Positions 4,745 through 6,292 of a stretch of DNA of 6,292 nucleotides are shown here, one piece after another. This DNA is from Ruminococcaceae bacterium UBA1865 (GTDB taxonomy: Bacteria > Bacillota > Clostridia > Oscillospirales > Acutalibacteraceae). A model generated the notes under the pieces. The model had not been told where the DNA came from and made no database searches. It saw only the letters and a list, made by a program, of their open reading frames with translations. The stretch is taken from NCBI GenBank assembly GCA_002338255.1, contig DDHX01000042.1:62656-68947 (forward strand), read 5' to 3'. The translations under genes were made by a program, and so were the position numbers. Each line of letters starts with the position of its first letter. Within the stretch, counting starts at the first letter, position 1.

Positions 4745-5906
4745 CAGGGTTGTTGCCGTAAAAGACCATTTTCTATGTCCTACAAAACATAAGCATGGAA
4801 AAATTTTAGGGTTCAGCGGGTCAAGCATCGGAGTTGAGTTTGATGATTTTATCAATGGTCATGGGTGTGCTGGGGTTGTTGATGGAATCAGCGGAAAAGA
4901 TGGGTACTGCGTTTGGTGTGATGAAAGCGAACTAAAGTTGGAGGAAAAAGAATTGTTTAAGGTTGGTGAGAATCTGGAAATTACAGGGGGGATTTGGTTT
5001 AGCAAAGGCGACATAGTTACAATCACTGATGTTGACGAAGGCGACCGCTTCCGTACCTACAGATGCACAAATGGAAATGATACTTGGTGGGTTGAAAACG
5101 AGAGTGTCAAGCCGGTTCAATCAGCAGTCAAAGGCTTCAAAGTCGGCGACCGTATTGAAATGGTCAATAATCATGACAACGCTAAAATTGGGATGAAAGG
5201 AACTATTATTTCAAAAGAAACGTATCTCACTTTTGGAGTTTGCTTCGATGATAAAGACACTATCGGTTTTCATGATTGCAGCGGTAAATGCGAAAACGGC
5301 AGAGGGCATTATGTCTCCGCAGAATCCATGAAATTGATTTCCAAATTCTCGGTTGGTCAGGTTTACAAGGCTGGCTACTTCGTTAGTTCGCTTTATAACG
5401 GAATTATCAAGATCACCGAAGTCAATGGAAATCGTGCTAAATACAAAGTATTAAAAGGCAACTCCGAATTTTGTCCGGAAGGTTTTTCATTCGGTAGTAT
5501 TTTTGCAAAAGGGCTGGTTCTTCTTACCGGTGCGGAAATCGGTGAAGCCTTGAAAGATGAACCAACAGCAGTTAAGGAAGTCAAGCGTAGAGCAAAGGTT
5601 GGGGAATACATTAAGATGTTAAACCCTGATTATAACAAGATGAAAAAGCGCTATGTCACTGGTGACGTTCTGAAAGTTACATTAGATAGTGGGTTCTATC
5701 CCACTGCAAAAGATAGCAAAGGAAATTTAATAACAGTTTTTGAAGAAGATTACGTTGTCCTTGAAAACTACAAGGCATCAATTCCCACAAAGCCATCTAA
5801 GCACGTATGGACACCCGCAGAAGTTGAGAAAGCCAAGGCACTTGTTCTTGATGCGATACAGGAGAACTATACCCCGATTCAAACACAATGCTATTGGCAG
5901 CAATAG
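4701..5906 (+). CDS. Multi-repeat SH3/KOW-like protein of unknown function (401 aa)
   Basis: A soluble protein made of about five beta-rich repeats that each open with a KxGD-type turn: LKTGDRVVAV (11-20), FKVGENLEI (86-94), FKVGDRIEMV (146-155), FSVGQVYKA (216-224) and AKVGEYIKML (298-307). Repeats 1 and 3 are most alike: both have G-K-I/T, then IGVEFDD or FGVCFDD, a Gly/His/Cys-rich loop, and a closing Y-V/C-xx-ES-x-L/M-K-L. Cysteines and histidines in those loops (about 55-73 and 190-203) might bind metal. The C-terminus has WTPAEVEKAKALVLDAI (370-386), a helix seen at the end of phage-type hypothetical proteins, and may be cut short. The first ATG (4701) has only a weak AAGG site and overlaps the excisionase-like frame; a GTG at 4710 is an alternative. 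Such SH3-like repeats occur in phage and element proteins of unknown role. It is the only large cargo gene. Confidence 0.8.
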   Translation: MFVVVEESHALKTGDRVVAVKDHFLCPTKHKHGKILGFSGSSIGVEFDDFINGHGCAGVVDGISGKDGYCVWCDESELKLEEKELFKVGENLEITGGIWFSKGDIVTITDVDEGDRFRTYRCTNGNDTWWVENESVKPVQSAVKGFKVGDRIEMVNNHDNAKIGMKGTIISKETYLTFGVCFDDKDTIGFHDCSGKCENGRGHYVSAESMKLISKFSVGQVYKAGYFVSSLYNGIIKITEVNGNRAKYKVLKGNSEFCPEGFSFGSIFAKGLVLLTGAEIGEALKDEPTAVKEVKRRAKVGEYIKMLNPDYNKMKKRYVTGDVLKVTLDSGFYPTAKDSKGNLITVFEEDYVVLENYKASIPTKPSKHVWTPAEVEKAKALVLDAIQENYTPIQTQCYWQQ

Positions 5907-5931
5907 TTGTTTTTGGGGAAGGACATTAAAT

Positions 5932-5956
5932 TGCAACAGTGGACAATGAGTGGACA
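5932..5956 (+). repeat. Right arm-type sites: two TGGACA direct repeats
   Basis: AGTGGACA occurs twice, with TGGACA at 5940-5945 and 5951-5956, spacing 11 bp, same orientation as the left set. TGCAACAGTGGACA (5932-5945) is identical to 1988-2001. The sites lie about 50-70 bp inside attR. Probably bound by the integrase N-terminal domain. Confidence 0.7.
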
Positions 5957-6004
5957 TGGATGCAATCAGAACCGCATTAATACTATATAAATCGTCTTTT
6001 AACT

Positions 6005-6054
6005 CTTGCTTCGCATGCAAGAAGTCGAGAGTTCGAATCTCTTCGTCTCCACCA
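6005..6054 (+). repeat. attR: right 50-bp attachment repeat, partial tRNA-Ala copy
   Basis: Exact copy of tRNA-Ala from the anticodon stem to CCA. It lacks the D arm and 5' acceptor strand, so it cannot form a tRNA. It marks the right end of the element; after excision the chromosome would read from the tRNA straight into 6055. Confidence 0.92.
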
Positions 6055-6062
6055 AAATTATT

Positions 6063-6106
6063 AAAGCAACAGGACTTAGCCTTGAGGTTAAGTCCTGTTG
6101 CTTTTT
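6063..6106. terminator. Strong intrinsic terminator right of the element
   Basis: A perfect 16-bp stem (6063-6078 with 6089-6104), 10-nt loop, then T-run to 6106. It begins 9 bp after the tRNA repeat, so it was probably the original tRNA-Ala terminator before insertion. It now also ends rightward transcripts leaving the element, for which I see no terminator inside the right end. Confidence 0.9.
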
Positions 6107-6115
6107 GTAGATTTA

Positions 6116-6145
6116 TTGTGATATAACTAAATATAGGTCTATATT
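6116..6145 (+). promoter_or_regulatory. Promoter with a palindrome over its -10
   Basis: TTGTGA (6116-6121), 18-bp spacer, TATATT (6140-6145). A perfect 16-bp palindrome, AATATAG-GT-CTATATT (6130-6145), covers the spacer end and the -10, which suggests an operator for an unknown regulator. It would drive the partial gene at 6166. Confidence 0.45.
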
Positions 6146-6165
6146 ATTCTGTATGTGGAGGTGAG

Positions 6166-6292
6166 TTGATTACAGGAATAATCAATTGGATTACATCATC
6201 TTCCTATGCATGGTTCGCGTTTGGAATTTGTTTCGGCGGTGGACTGGTTATCATGTTAATAGCACAAAAAAAGTATAACGGTGGATTATTTT
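6166..6292 (+). CDS. Small membrane protein, 3' partial, unknown
   Basis: An open frame from TTG (6166) runs off the window edge after 42 codons. GGAGGTGA lies just upstream (6157-6164), a strong site though close to the TTG. The visible part reads ITGIINWITSSSYAWFAFGI and onward through a hydrophobic, glycine-rich stretch (about residues 14-33) to a basic QKKY. That is one N-terminal membrane helix with positive residues after it, so the following part is probably cytoplasmic. There is no recognised family from this fragment. It belongs to the chromosome flank, not to the element. Confidence 0.55.
   Translation, partial: MITGIINWITSSSYAWFAFGICFGGGLVIMLIAQKKYNGGLF

Larger units (their letters stand above)
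1818..6054. mobile_element. Integrative element of about 4.2 kb in tRNA-Ala (prophage remnant or mini-satellite)
   Basis: A perfect 50-bp direct repeat (1818-1867 and 6005-6054) of the tRNA 3' part brackets an integrase gene adjacent to the left end, a phage-type repressor, divergent small genes and a repeat-domain protein. The integrase reads toward the tRNA gene, the usual order for tRNA-site elements. The unit length is 4187 bp. No capsid, terminase, tail, replication, relaxase or transfer gene is present, so it cannot be a self-sufficient phage or conjugative element. It may be a satellite depending on a helper, or a deleted prophage. Seen: repeats and gene order. Inferred: mobility and origin. 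Confidence 0.87.

Overview
The window looks like chromosome from a low-to-mid GC Gram-positive bacterium, probably a Clostridia-type Firmicute. The grounds are strong AGGAGG-type ribosome binding sites, TTGACA/TATAAT promoters, LexA boxes of the Bacillus type and the style of the phage-like proteins. No species can be named from the sequence.

Layout. Positions 1-1723 hold the C-terminal two thirds of an MgtA-type Mg2+ P-type ATPase; its 5' end lies outside the window. A tRNA-Ala(CGC) gene with its own promoter follows (1751-1867). A compact element of about 4.2 kb is integrated in this tRNA gene. It is bounded by a perfect 50-bp direct repeat of the tRNA 3' part (1818-1867 and 6005-6054, offset 4187 bp). 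The right flank (from 6055) has a strong terminator, probably the original tRNA terminator displaced by the insertion, and the start of a small membrane protein that runs off the window.

The element, left to right, carries: a bidirectional terminator; two sets of short direct repeats that look like recombinase arm sites; a leftward tyrosine integrase; a control region with three LexA/SOS-like boxes and a rightward promoter; a leftward XRE-family repressor; a second control region with five copies of a palindrome (core GTAA-N3-TTAC), three of them inside promoter spacers; then rightward an 80-aa unknown protein, a short and probably truncated excisionase-like protein, and a 401-aa protein built of SH3/KOW-like repeats. 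Matching arm-type repeats precede the right attachment repeat.

How the parts may work together (inference). The repressor would sit in the spacers of two face-to-face promoters, one leftward for itself and one rightward for the small genes, as in a lysogeny switch. It has no self-cleaving peptidase domain and no ImmA-like protease is present. LexA-like boxes instead lie at the predicted integrase start point and just after a rightward promoter aimed antisense through the repressor gene. This suggests that DNA damage could induce integrase and rightward transcription without cleavage of the repressor. No replication, packaging, structural or conjugation genes are visible, so the element is either a very small satellite or a deletion derivative of a prophage; the broken-looking excisionase junction favours some decay.
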